A stretch of 64,000 bases of DNA, taken from assembly GCA_021292165.1 (NCBI GenBank), contig CM037880.1, positions 142,354,564-142,418,563 of the forward strand. Direction: 5' to 3'. Positions 20,938-32,348 of the stretch are shown here, one piece after another (the first letter of the stretch is position 1; each line of letters starts with the position of its first letter). Origin of the DNA: Shinisaurus crocodilurus (taxonomy: Eukaryota > Chordata > Lepidosauria > Squamata > Shinisauridae). Below the pieces are notes generated by a model. It had not been told where the DNA came from, did no database searches, and saw only the letters and a program-made list of their open reading frames with translations. A program made the position numbers and the translations under genes.

Positions 20938-22264
20938 CATGCTGCTGGTGCGGGAAGAAACTGCATTATGTTGTGATCATTCCAAAGCATTTAATCAATA
21001 AAATATATGCAAGCCAAAGCTATATATGGAAATCCAGTTTAGAGCAGGATTTCACAGAATGTCCTTCCTTCCACAGCTTCCTGGTGCAGAGATCCATTGA
21101 AAAACATGATTGCTGTCTTCTTCATTATGAGTTTAAAATTAGCTCATGAGCTATGGATTTATAATCTGCCCGAATTCGAACAATGCAGAAAGCAACAGTG
21201 GCTTGTTTAGTACCTGCCTCCACAAGATGGCACTACTGGGTCTCTTTCAAGTTTGCATACATCGTGCCACACAGACAATTTTGGGGGTGGGGGAAGGAGC
21301 CGGTGTGCATGTCATACGATATTTTTCGCAGCCTTTGGCAACCCTGTGGAACAAGTTGACAGATGAAGGCAAAATGGCCAGACAGATCCCTTACAATAAG
21401 GTGGGCTGTAAAATCTAAACAAATGAATGAGGAAACAATAAAAGGATAGGGCAGAAGCAGAACCTTAAGACACTCGACGTAGTACAGCTGTTCTTGTTTT
21501 TTTCATAATGGTGTGTTGCACATAAAAGAAGTCTACATAATCAGATGTCTTCAGACATTAAAGGAGTGTTATTTGCACATATGTTATGTTTGGTCACATG
21601 GAGTGGAGGATGGAGGAATGGGACCCACACCATGCATTCAAGATCAGCAGGTTTGAATAACTGAGACTGACATAATGCTGTGTTCTATTGTGATGAGGCA
21701 AGTTTGTCAAAAGGTGCGTGAGATTAAAAGCTATATCAAAGGGAACAGACAATCTTGGAATTTTGCTCAAGTTGCCTCAAGCGGCATGAGGGGCAGAGAG
21801 ACAATGGAAAGTTTTTAAAAAACGAAAGAAAGACAGAAAGAAAAGAAATTAAGGGGGATAAAAAGGGAAAGGGGTCTGTGGTCTGGTGCTAGGAACAAGC
21901 CTTTAATCATAGAGAAGTCACAGTTCTCAGAAAGACATGAAGAAAGCCAGGCCAACTCTGATCAAGGCAGTTGTAGTGAAAAAGAGAACAGAGGACTATA
22001 TAGAAGTGCATCTGGTCTTAACCGAAGAGGAAACAATGCTGATGATGACAGGATGTTCATTAGCAACTGAGGAAAAGATAAACAAGAGTTTCGTTTTTCA
22101 AGAGGAAAGGTACACATACACATTCTTATAAATGCCAGCACCAGACTGGGCAGACATTATGTTAAAAATTATAGCTCATCAAGAGGGAGGTAGAACAGTG
22201 ACACTGTTCTGCATTGATGTGACAGAAGTACTAATATTAAGAGGCTGGGTGTGTGGGAGGAGGA
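20938..22264. other. Intergenic sequence, nothing recognised
   Basis: It includes a purine-rich patch at 21815-21870 (AAAGAAAGACAGAAAGAAAA). The frames at 21146-21418 and 21937-22131 show no family resemblance. Confidence 0.5.
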
Positions 22265-22655
22265 TAAGAACATAAGCAGAGCAATGCTGGACCAGACCAA
22301 AGGCTTATTGGGTTGAGCATTCTGTTCACACAGAGACCAGCCAGATGCCTGTGGGAAGCCAACATGCAGGACCTTAGTGCAGTTTAGCACCCTCCTGCTT
22401 GTGTTCCCCAGCAACTGGTATTCAGAAACACACTGCCTTGGATACTGGAGCTAATATGTAGCTATCATGACAAGTAGCCATTGAGAGACTTATCCTTCAT
22501 GAATTTGTTCAATCCCCCCTTAAAGCCATCCAAATTGGTGGCCACCACTACATCTTGTGGTAGTGAATCCCAGAGTTAAGTTTGTGCTGTGTGCAGAAGT
22601 ACTTCCTTTCATCCCGCCATTCAGCTTCATTGAATGACCCCGGGTTCTAGTATTA
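22265..22655 (-). mobile_element. L2-like LINE 3' end
   Basis: The minus strand reproduces the 3' end of the LINE at 43.5-46.3 kb: GGTCTGGTCCAGCATTGCTC then TGCTTATGTTCTTATC, and upstream the region encoding the end of the protein (around GGTGGCCACCACTACATC on the plus strand). It is 5'-truncated and frameshifted. Confidence 0.8.
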
Positions 22656-22745
22656 AAACTATTAACCCAGTATTAATTAGTAGGATGCTTACTAATTGGT
22701 TTAATGATCACCAAAGAACCTCATTAATATAGCAGCTAGGTAATG

Positions 22746-23081
22746 CAGGCACAGGCAACATGGTGCCCATGCCACTAGACACCTTTCTTGGTGCCTGTCA
22801 AAGTGCCCTACCCCTCCCACTGAAAAAAATATTAACACATTTTCTTACCAGAAGCTGAGTTCCCTGTGAAATAGCTCTACATTTGGTGCTAAAAACTGTG
22901 GGTTCAAAGGAGTTGTTTAGTCTGTGGATGTCCAGACTGCACCTCTGCCTTGCATTCAGTCTTTAGGGTAGGTTACTTGTCCTTTGCCATGCCTCCCATG
23001 CCAGATATTTTTTGGTGGTGCCCAGGACAGTTTCTCAAATTGCCAAATGTGCCCACGGCCCCAAAAGGTTGCCTACCCCTG
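22746..23081. mobile_element. hAT MITE, perfect 8-bp TSD AGGTAATG
   Basis: Ends CAGGCACAGGCAACATGGTG and CAAAAGGTTGCCTACCCCTG are imperfect inverted repeats. AGGTAATG is at 22738-22745 and 23082-23089. It has no coding capacity. Confidence 0.9.
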
Positions 23082-23089
23082 AGGTAATG

Positions 23090-23791
23090 TTACAAAACTC
23101 ATAGTAATCTATTTTTACATTTAATTCCAAGGTCTTTCCCTTCCTGTTCTGGACTACAGATCGTAAGTTGTGGAATACTCCTTCCTCTTTGTTACATGAA
23201 GAAAGCCTTCTTTCACCACATGATGGCAGTGCAAGATTTGAGTTTCATGTCTCAGCATTCAAATGTGGGTGTTGCTGTCTGGATTCATGTGTTAATGTAG
23301 TTAGACTGAAAATTAAAAACAGTGGTGAAAAATATAGACTTCCTTGACATGAAGTACATCTCAAAAATAATTCTCAAACAGGGAAATGTGGATGCTGTGG
23401 TTTCTATAAGTGTACAAGAATTTTGGGCTGCATTGCACTAATTTTCATATTACGTTTTGATGCACTGCTGATTCAGACATGAATGTGCTTCACTTGGTCA
23501 CTCAAAAGCACGGCTTTTAAAATCTTGACTATATCAAAGAGCAGAGTTCTGCAATACAAATTCATACTGAGGCCAAATTAGGGTTTCAAAATGATAGTTT
23601 TCTTCCCTCCTCCTCCAAGTTTCTGATTTACTAATAGTTTTACACAATCTTTTCTTTTTGAATTCCTGTAAAGTGGTCTCTTGTGCTGCAGGTAGATATT
23701 AGAAGAATTAGCCCATGCCTGGCAAATAGACACAAAACAGGCTTTTGGAAATGGAAGGTGCAGATTAGAAGGGACATATGAACCACATCAG
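23090..23791. other. Intergenic sequence, nothing recognised
   Basis: No coding or repeat family was identified. Confidence 0.5.
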
Positions 23792-23914
23792 GAGAAATGG
23801 AGAGGAGGAGGAGGAGGAGGAGGAGGAGGAGGAGGAGGAGGATTATGTAAGCCGCCTTGGGTTCCTTGCAGGAAAAAAGGTGAGGTTATAAATATAATAA
23901 ATAAATAAATAAAT
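23792..23914 (+). mobile_element. Sauria-type SINE 3' part with expanded (GGA)n
   Basis: ATGGAGAGGAGGAGG leads into about 13 GGA units (23800-23840), then GATTATGTAAGCCGCCTTGG, GTTCCTTGCAGGAAAAAAGG and the TATAAATATAATAAATAAAT tail. The tRNA-like head is missing. Confidence 0.88.
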
Positions 23915-23945
23915 TTGGTAATAGTTGGATTGTTAAATTTAAAGA

Positions 23946-24165
23946 TTTATTTATTTATTATATTTATACCCCGCCTTTTTTCCTGCAAGGAACCCAAGGC
24001 GGCTTACATAATCCTCCTCTCCATTTTATCTTCACAACAACCCTGTGAGGTAGGTTAGGCTGAGACTAGCCCAAAGTCACCCAGTGAGTTTCATGGCTGA
24101 GCAGGGACTCAAACCCGGATCTACTGATCCCAGTCCAACACTCTCACCACTACGCCACACTGGCT
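23946..24165 (-). mobile_element. Sauria-type SINE, near full length
   Basis: On the minus strand it has the complete order: tRNA-like head AGCCAGTGTGGCGTAGTGGT, B-box region around GATCCGGGTTTGAGTCCC, the CTCACAGGGTTGTTGTGAAG block, the GGAGAGGAGGATTATGTAAG stretch and the GCCTTGGGTTCC ... AATAAATAAATAAATC tail. It lies tail to tail with the plus-strand copy at 23792-23914, separated by about 30 bp. Confidence 0.92.
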
Positions 24166-24312
24166 AATGGTATAGATAATGGTAGTATTCTCTTGGACTG
24201 ATTGATGGATGGATATAACAGAGAAGATTTGGGGAGTGAGTGTGAAAGAGTGCAGCCAGCTGTGGTGCAATGGTAAGAACATTGCATTCCAAATAGAATT
24301 AAATATATTGAC

Positions 24313-25424
24313 TGGGTTCACATGACATGGGAACCCATTGTGGGTTGCTACCATAATATGTCCCAGTCCAAAACCACCAAGTTCCCACTCAAAACCCCCT
24401 TTTTATAGGTACCCAGAGTTTTGTCAGCTAGCTGTCATAGCTGTCAAAACTCCTTTTCCCTTGAAAAATGGGGAAGGAGTACACATTTGCTCTTTCCCAA
24501 GCACCTAGAGGCTTAGGACAAAGTGCAACATGTGCGTCCTGGTGGGAACTAAAGTTGAGGAGGGGAATCTTGAGGGTCTTGCTGTGAAAGGGATTTAAAT
24601 CCCCCCAAACCCCTTTTTGCAGCTAATGATCACTCGCGCCTTTAGTTTTTCTTGACAGCTCACCTTCTGACAGCTGTCAAGAAAAATCAAAGGGGGAAAA
24701 TGTATTTGGAGCCTCTTCTGTGCAATGTCCAGGGTTGGTACCTGCTGCCCCTTGGCAGCAGGCACCCCCCTGGACATTGCCCCAGCCGAGGCTTCAACTC
24801 CTGCAGGCGTGCAACTGTGGCTAGAGGGGAAAAAATAAAATTAATTTTTTGCACACAATTTTTAATGCAAATCTTTATTAAAAACAAAAAAGAAAAGACT
24901 AGACACCCACAGGCAGCCCCTCCAAGGTGCTGCTGGGGCACTTTGAAGGGACTGCTTATTGCTGTCAAAATGGGGATCGGGAAGGTGGCTTGACAGCCGG
25001 CTTTCCCGATCTCTGGAAAAAAAGGGTAAAAAGGCTCACCATGGCAAAAAAGCCATGGTGAGCCCGAAAATGTGAGACCAAAACAGCAAGCCTGAAACAG
25101 CTTGCAATCATGGTGAGGAAGGGGGGGGGGGAGACTTGTTCCTCCCATGGTATAAATGGAATGAGGCTGCACAATCTAACTGTTCACGGGGTCAATGGCT
25201 AGGTCAAAAGTGATGAGTATGACGCCAGTGATGCTCCCATGTGTAATTGCAATTTCCAATCACAAAAGGGATACCCATGGGAGGACCAAGTGGGGAGGAT
25301 GGGGTCAACAACCCACAGTGAGCCTGATGGTCTGTTGGGCTCACCGTGGGTTGTTTTGCACACAATCAACCCACTGTGGCTTATTGCCAAGGTGGGTTAG
25401 CACGATGTGTGAATGCGCCCATTG
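24313..25424. mobile_element. Foldback-type DNA element with serial hairpins
   Basis: The ends GGGTTCACATGACATGGGAA and GTTAGCACGATGTGTGAATG (inverted) are related to the ends at 53.2 kb. The interior contains at least three strong separate hairpins: 24646-24686 (15-bp stem TTTTTCTTGACAGCT), 24722-24780 (GCAATGTCCAGGG ... CCTGGACATTGC with an inner CCTGCTGCC stem) and 25033-25064 (perfect 13-bp stem GGCTCACCATGGC). No transposase frame was seen. A clean target duplication was not found, so both borders are approximate. Confidence 0.55.
25151..25269 (+). repeat. 119-bp direct repeat, copy 1, at the centre of a palindrome
   Basis: It starts TATAAATGGAATGAGGCTGC and ends CAATCACAAAAGG, and matches 26588-26706 with a single mismatch. 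It is directly flanked by the inverted sequences CTTGTTCCTCCCATGG on the left and CCATGGGAGGACCAAG on the right. Confidence 0.95.
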
Positions 25425-26587
25425 TTACAGCTACTGTTTGGCCTTCCTTTGTTAGGTAGATTGCTTGTTAATATCCCAGGATTAAATGGTTGGTTATGTT
25501 TCTTTAATGGGGCTAATGTTTGGGAGATAGTGGGCAATCTTTCTGTGTGTCTGAATGAGGTAACCATCAGAGCTTAGAGAGGATGGCCCCCACCCCATCT
25601 AAAGAATGGGGCTGATGGAAGATGTATGTGAGTGAGGAAGTAGCAGATTGGGAGAGAGACAGCTCTATTGAATTTGTTTAAGCCTGGGAGTATCTTTGAA
25701 TTCAGGGCCTCTTTTGGAGGATCTGCTGCCTTGTAGGACCATGTACTGTTTGCCTCCATTTATGCTGTACCTGCATATTTGTAAAGGAAATATTATTAAA
25801 ACGATATAGGTTGTCCCTGTGCTCTGTCCTCCAATGGGGTCATACTAGGTCTGGAAATTCTGGGTCATCCTGCCTCTGGAACATTTCACTGGTTGCAGAA
25901 GTGGGGACACAACTACATACTCAGATAGTCTTATTCTAAAACCTTCTATGTTAGAAGAATTTTTCACCAGACAGGGAGAAATAGTAGTGATTCAGCTGTT
26001 AACTTGCCTGCCTTTTACAGCAAAAACAGCACAAGAGTCTTCTGCTTTGGCACCTTAGAGCAAAGTACATTCAGGCAGCCTAGGGCCATCTGTTGCAGAA
26101 TAGAGAAATGTGTGGTTATCACATGAATCCCCAGGAAGATTGGTCCAATTCATCATGGTGAAGGGAAAGCAAGCTAATATGAGATTAGCATGGGGGGGGG
26201 GGCATCAAGACAAGATGACTTTTCAGACAAGCAGAGAAAGAAATTACAGTAGCAGCTTTCCACTTGCTTTGTTGCCTTCTCACCACCAGCACCAGCAGCA
26301 AAGTCATCTCAAAATATATCAGACAATAGCACATGTTGCTTGTATGCAGAACCCTTCTATGAGAAGCAGATCTCTTCCAGGTTTCCATCCTGAGCTATAT
26401 ACAGTGAAAACAAAACACAATTAAAAGTAAATGATGAAATTACCATCACTACTGCTGATGACTATATCAAAATGGTAGAATGGCCTTTCCATTACAGGCA
26501 AGGCTGGAACACTTAAATGCCCTTTAGCAGCATTTTAATTGCATTTTATTCTTCCTACAATCTTACAGGTAATGGGGGAAAGCATGT
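25425..26587. other. Intergenic sequence between the 119-bp repeats
   Basis: No recognised family. A G9 run is at about 26191-26199. The frame at 26110-26424 has no resemblance to a known protein. Confidence 0.5.
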
Positions 26588-26706
26588 TATAAATGGAATG
26601 AGGCTGCACAATCTAACTGTTCACGGGGTCAATGGCTAGGTCAAAAGTGATGAGTATGACGCCAGTGATGCTCCCATGTGTAATTGCAATTGCCAATCAC
26701 AAAAGG
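26588..26706 (+). repeat. 119-bp direct repeat, copy 2
   Basis: It is the partner of 25151-25269, in the same orientation, with start-to-start spacing 1437 bp. The sequences outside the two units are unrelated. The single difference is AATTGCCAAT here against AATTTCCAAT in copy 1. Confidence 0.95.
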
Positions 26707-26899
26707 TATTGGCTGTGATCCAGAGCCTAGTTAAATGTGCTTTGACTTCAATTGAACCTATGTGAGCAGAGCTGTGTGCTGCTGTATTGCAGCTTTATGC
26801 CACAGTCCAACCAGTTCAACACACTTAAGTCCCATACAAGCAACTGATATATTTTGAAATGACTTTGCTGCTGGTGGTGAGAAGGTGATTAATGGTTCT

Positions 26900-27093
26900 A
26901 AGTAAACATGCCATAGGACTGGGCTGCCCATCTCATTAATTTTAATGGAACTTGCGTTCAGTAGGGCTTACACCCAAATAGTGTGTAAAATGCTTGCTGC
27001 CTAATGCTGCGATCCTATTCATTCTTACTTGGGAATGCCCCACTGAATTGCATGGGACTTAATTCTGAGTAAATATGCACAGGACTGGGCTGT
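26900..27093. repeat. Two short palindromic interspersed repeats
   Basis: At 27007-27093, GCTGCGATCCTATTCATTCT ... GAGTAAATATGCACAGGACT is partly self-complementary, around a CCCACTGAATTGCATGGGAC core. A related, more diverged unit lies at 26900-26994. Such repeats (CAATCCTATGCA-type) are common in squamate DNA, and others are near 28.7 and 60.0 kb. Confidence 0.6.
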
Positions 27094-27570
27094 TAGATAC
27101 ATAGATCTTTGCTGGATTTTAGCCATCGGCTACGGGCTTATACAGAGTTAGGATAATTATGCACAGAATGTTTGCAGATATTGATGTCCTAATGCTAAAA
27201 CTTGCCGGTGCATCCAATATGTGCTAAAGTTGGGATATACTAACCCATACACTAGCATGATGTCATAAATCAATAAAGTAACTTGAGCACTGCAAATGCT
27301 TAGGATGTTTAGGCTCATGGTATCAGGTTTCATAGCATGCAGTTATGATGAATATAATATAGAAACTAAATTACATAGCTGCAGTATAAAAGCTTGTAAC
27401 TACTACAAGTCAACCAAGAAGGGGGAATCCCACAATTTAAAATATGTTCTTGATTTGAATCTAATTTTAAGACTTAGAATTCTGTTATACATGGTAGAGT
27501 TTTTCAGTGTGTATAAGCAACCTTTAGTTCATTATTGGGATAGTGGCCCATTTCAGTTGGTCATATAAAC
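27094..27570. other. Intergenic sequence, nothing recognised
   Basis: AT-rich. The 90-codon frame at 27296-27568 shows no similarity that I recognise. Confidence 0.5.
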
Positions 27571-27695
27571 CAGGGGTGGGCAGAAAATAGATCTCCAGAT
27601 ATTTTGGACTTCAACTCCCAGTATTCCTGAGCATTGCCAGGGGTTTCTGGGAGTTGGTCCAAAACATCTGGACATCTATCTTCTACCCACCCCTG
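27571..27695. mobile_element. hAT foldback, 8-bp TSD (7/8)
   Basis: CAGGGGTGGGCAG ... CTACCCACCCCTG with arms containing TCCAGATATTTTGGACTTCA and its complement. The flanks are ATATAAAC (27563-27570) and ATCTAAAC (27696-27703). Confidence 0.9.
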
Positions 27696-27703
27696 ATCTA
27701 AAC

Positions 27704-29569
27704 CATAGTTTAAGGCTCAGCCTGCATGAGCCTCAGGCTCACACATTTTCATTTTAGTTTAGAACAGACTGCAGTTTACATTATGTATGAACTCAGGGAA
27801 CTGTGGTCTGTTCTTACTAAATGAAGCTAGAGCCAGGATGAAACCATGGTTTGATATCTGGGTTTGTTAACCATGGTTTAGGTATTGTTTGAACCGGACC
27901 AATGTATGTCAGATACTTTGAACATTCAAAAGCACTGTACAAGTACTAAGTGTTATTAAGTTTCATTACTAAATACTAATACTATTACTTCCAGTACACA
28001 TACTCTCACTTCACTGACCACCCCCATCAACTAACCTTGATAAATTGAAGCACTTGAAATGCAAGTGATTTAGTGCTCTGGCTTAACTGGGTTGTGGATC
28101 GGGCTGCAAAGAAAGCAATAAATTAGCCATTTAAACTGGCGATAAGCGGTTATTGAATTTCCATCACATTTGCCTACATTCTGGGCTGGCTTTGCATGCT
28201 TAAGTTTTAAGACCTGATATCTGTAAGAGATTATTTTGTGGAAGAAATAAATGAACAGCAGGCATGGTTTCACAAAGGCCTCCACTGCAAATAAACTGCA
28301 GATAATCACTGTGGGTACAAAATTGGTTATATTACATTCAAGCAACAGTACAGCTGCCCTGGGATATTTTATTTTGAAGGGTGGGTTATACATTTTAAAA
28401 ATAAAATTCAATAATTGACACATAGAAACTAGATCATCTTGCACAAGAAGGAGAGAGAACACTGTAGGTGTTTGCTATAATGGAGATTTGAAGAAGTAAT
28501 GTATACATATGATAGCATCTGTAGAAGATATAAATGGGTGGCATTTGAGTCTAATGTTGATTATGTAAATCATGTTTAAAATGTACATGCTATTAATTGG
28601 AATCATAAAAGGAGAAAAAGGAAAATATAGTATGATTCTTCCCCAGCACTGCTAGCTGGGGAATGCTGGGAGTTGTAGGACTTTTTCTGTCTAAATATGC
28701 ATAGGATTGCACCTTTAATGACTGCAAGAAGAAGTTGGATTGACTCATGATTCTATTTGGAACGGACAAAGTAGTCTAAAGTTTCCTTAAATAACATTCA
28801 GCATAGTCAGAGTTTTTACTTGGCTGGTATACTGTGAACTTTTCTAACCAGTACTTTTTAGGGGTACCCCCGCCCCCATCAGATTCTTTGGAAAGAAAGG
28901 GAATGCTTCCATTTCTCCACAGTCTAACTTTTATCTTTGGTCATCAGTCCCCTGTTCCCATGACCAATTATCCTGTATTTCTTTCCCCTTGACAATTCAC
29001 TAATAGCTTCATTCCCTTCTCCTATCATTGGCTCATCTTTCTTCTTATGTACAGGCATAAGTCAGCAGCACCAATGTGCATATCTTCCTTGTCTTCTTCC
29101 AAGATCTGATTTTTTTACACCACCATTAACTTCCAAACATACCTGTGGAGAAAAGTAAATGATTGTTTAGTTGTCATTTGTTCTAGGTTTAGAATCTAAG
29201 TGGAAATCCATTACATCCCTGTATAGATTTTTATAGTTTAGTTTCATTTATGTTATAAATGAATGCCTAACTATACTTGGCACTGCATATATTGGCTAGT
29301 GAATAGACCTTCCACAATAAATGCCTGGAAGTTTAAAACCATAGTTACTGGGCTGGATTAAAGCCTGAAATCTATTGTTTATGTTAGTATGGGTCCTTTC
29401 AAAAGTTGCTAACCAGGTGTTCAATGTCATGGCAGCAGTTCCTCTCCTCTGTCATAGATTGCAAGCTGCCCTTGCTCCACATATAGATCCTCATGTGTGC
29501 TGGGAAGTATCCAGTAACTGAATTTTATAGTGGTCATATAGGAGGATCTTCAGCTCAGTCCTGCCTACT
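27704..29569. other. Intergenic sequence with one hAT fragment
   Basis: At 28643-28680 AGCTGGGGAATGCTGGGAGT marks the right half of a hAT foldback, followed by a CTAAATATGCATAGGATTGC palindromic-repeat fragment. Nothing else is recognised. Confidence 0.5.
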
Positions 29570-29577
29570 CTATATAT

Positions 29578-29924
29578 CAGGGGTGCAGAACATCTTTCAG
29601 CCTGAGGGCTGAGTTTTATTTTGGAGAAGCTCTTGGGGGCCGCATTCCAGTGGTGGGCAGGGCCAAAGGCAAAAGAGGCAGAAGCCAAAATACCTAAAAT
29701 GCCAGCATATTGTAGCTGAAAGCTCTTACTGCCAATAACTCAACCTTAGGAGAGGCATCTCGACCTTCTAGGATGGGGGGAAAACTGCACAAAAGCCAGG
29801 AAATCATCAAACAATCGGTGGTTGGGGGAAGGGGTCATAGCCTTCTGAGGAACCCCTGGGAGCCAAACTGGGACCCTTGGAGGGCCAGATCTGGTCCCTG
29901 GGCCTGAGGTTCTGCACCCCCCTG
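29578..29924. mobile_element. hAT MITE, 8-bp TSD (7/8)
   Basis: Starts CAGGGGTGCAGAACATCTTT and ends GAGGTTCTGCACCCCCCTG. Flanks are CTATATAT (29570-29577) and CAATATAT (29925-29932). The body matches 20601-20929, and a left-end fragment of the family is at 56769-56829. Confidence 0.9.
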
Positions 29925-29932
29925 CAATATAT

Positions 29933-32348
29933 GAAGAAGCTCCATTAGAAGCCAGTGTTGCACTCTCTCGTCATGCTTTCTCATTGCTCAGCTGCGGCTG
30001 CCTTCCTCGTGTTACATCACAGCCACAGCTGTGCCTTAAATAAGAACATTTGGTGATGCATGCCGCCCCAGGCCCCTGACATCCAAGCAACACTTTGTAT
30101 AAGTAGGAGCAGCACCAGATGCAGTTGTGTGGGGGTAGCGTGAGTCTCAGGGTCAAACTACATGTGATGTGGGAGTTCTGAGACTGGAATGTCATCCCTT
30201 TTACAAAAACACACTGGTGTGGGGCAGGATTTGGACTGGGGATGTGCTGCTGGGGCAAAGGGTGGTAGAAATTGTAATATTGCCTGCTTAAATCGACAAG
30301 GTAATATAACCACTAGTTAGAGTGGGAGGAAAGAGTTAATTGAACCATCTCCAGGGTGCATGTTGTAACCCCTCCTCCCTACTTCCTGCCTCTCTGTGGC
30401 CAACTCCTCTCTCTCTCCTCTCTCTCTCTCTCCCTCTCCAACATGATGGACACACCCATATGAATAAATGGACTGTAAGTAAAATTAATAAATGTCTTTA
30501 TTAGTTTTAAACCTTGTTTGGACAATCCGTTTCCTTTGAAGAGCCTTTTGGCAGGGTTTAAATAGTGATAACTGGTGATAACCAGTTTCAATAACCAGGC
30601 TGAGCATAAGGGGGAAAACTCTGTTTCCGCCTAACCAGTATAGGACCAACTCTTTCCCATATTCTCCAACAAAGGATAGACCCCCTTCCTCCTGCACTAC
30701 AGTACATGTGTGCAGGAGGGAAGAGCACTTGACCCCTCCTAAGCCAGCTGATTCCCGCCTACAAATCTCCACTGCTGTTTTTCCCCCAGACATGCTTGCT
30801 GCATGGGGAAGACATATAGAAGGAGAAATGTTGAGATGCAGGAAATATTAAGCAACTCCCTCCTGCTTGCTGCTTCTACCCTGAAAAGGATGCCCCCAGG
30901 CACCACACTAGCATGATGAGGCAAAAATGAGGCTGTAAACCTCATGTTTCCCTCATAACACCTAGTAATAAGGGTTACAAAAGAATTTTTTAAAAGAAGA
31001 AATGTGAGTTATTCTGAATTCTGATGAAGTTCTGCATGAGATATCTATCATCACAGCTATTTAACACATAAACATAGGTGTTTCTAGGCTCCAACAATAT
31101 TTATTCTTTTAAATACCATAGCAATAAAAATGTCAAATCACACAGGATAAGGTAAGAGGAGAATGTTTTTTCCATTTAGCAGAATGCTTTTAAAATCTTA
31201 GTCTCTTTGGGCAATCATATTCTGATACCGTCTAAATCAGTGTGGCCAAGAACTACGTAATCAACCATAAAATGAATGCAGTCTCCTATGTGGTATAAGA
31301 TGCATATATTCACATTAAGTGAATGGATGAGGAAATTTTTGCTGTCTTACAAATGTCTGGATGAGAAACACCATAGCGAGTTATACACTAGATCTAGTAA
31401 ACAGGCAGTAGGTTTTTAAACCACCAAGATTAAATGCCCAATCATGCCCGGCTTACTCAAGTCTTTACTCCTGCCGGTAATTTGGTGTTTAGTAACAAAG
31501 GAGGAATTATTTACAAGTAGAGGGTATAGAATCAGGCCTTGTATATCAAGTAAATTACATCAGTCCAGTTCCTGTACTCAGTTTGTTCTGTTGATCTCAT
31601 CAACACTAGTGGGACAAGTATGGTCAACTAGGCACAGGGTTGCAAGCAGTAGGAACAATGCAGAAAGTTATGCTTTTACATTATGTTGAAATTAATGGGA
31701 CTTAGGCATGCGTAACTGATTTTGGGCATGGAGAATTATGGGTATTTTTCAGCCAAACATCCATGATGCTTCAGCAAGGCCATCCTGTTCTTTGTTTATC
31801 ACATTTATATCTTTGCAGCAGTACTTTCTCATTGGTTATCAATACTATTCTTTACAAAAATTAGAGATTTTAGGAAAATAATCCCAAACCAGTGCATGAA
31901 GATGCTGAAAGTACAGTCCTCTAGGATCTTGTACTAGGGTGAGTCCTCATGCCAGTGTGATCTTCCTGGTTCCAATTAGAGCTGTCACAAGTGCAAGTGC
32001 TTTGATGAATGCAGAGTGAGAATGGATGTACATGACCTCTTTTACCTGTTTCACTTTGGGCATTATTAAACTGAGTTCACTAGATGCGCAAGAAGGAGCA
32101 CTCTAGCCCTGCCGTCCTGATCCCGTGTTTCCGTCACTCTGTACTCATGCAGGGTGACAGTCTGAAGAAGAGAGCCTCCTGTATTGGTGGTTCCAGGGTT
32201 CAAGCACACAGCTTAGCTGTGCCTCCATGTCTGGTGAGCCATAGGTCTAGTTTCTCGGTAATGGCAGTATCTTTCATATTAGACACATGAATCACAAGAA
32301 TATGACAGAGATTGTAGTATGAACTGTAGATGATATGCCTCATTTGGG
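29933..32348. other. Intergenic sequence, mostly unrecognised
   Basis: A CT-rich low-complexity tract lies at 30403-30440. No exon-like frame was recognised in the remaining 2.4 kb. Confidence 0.5.
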
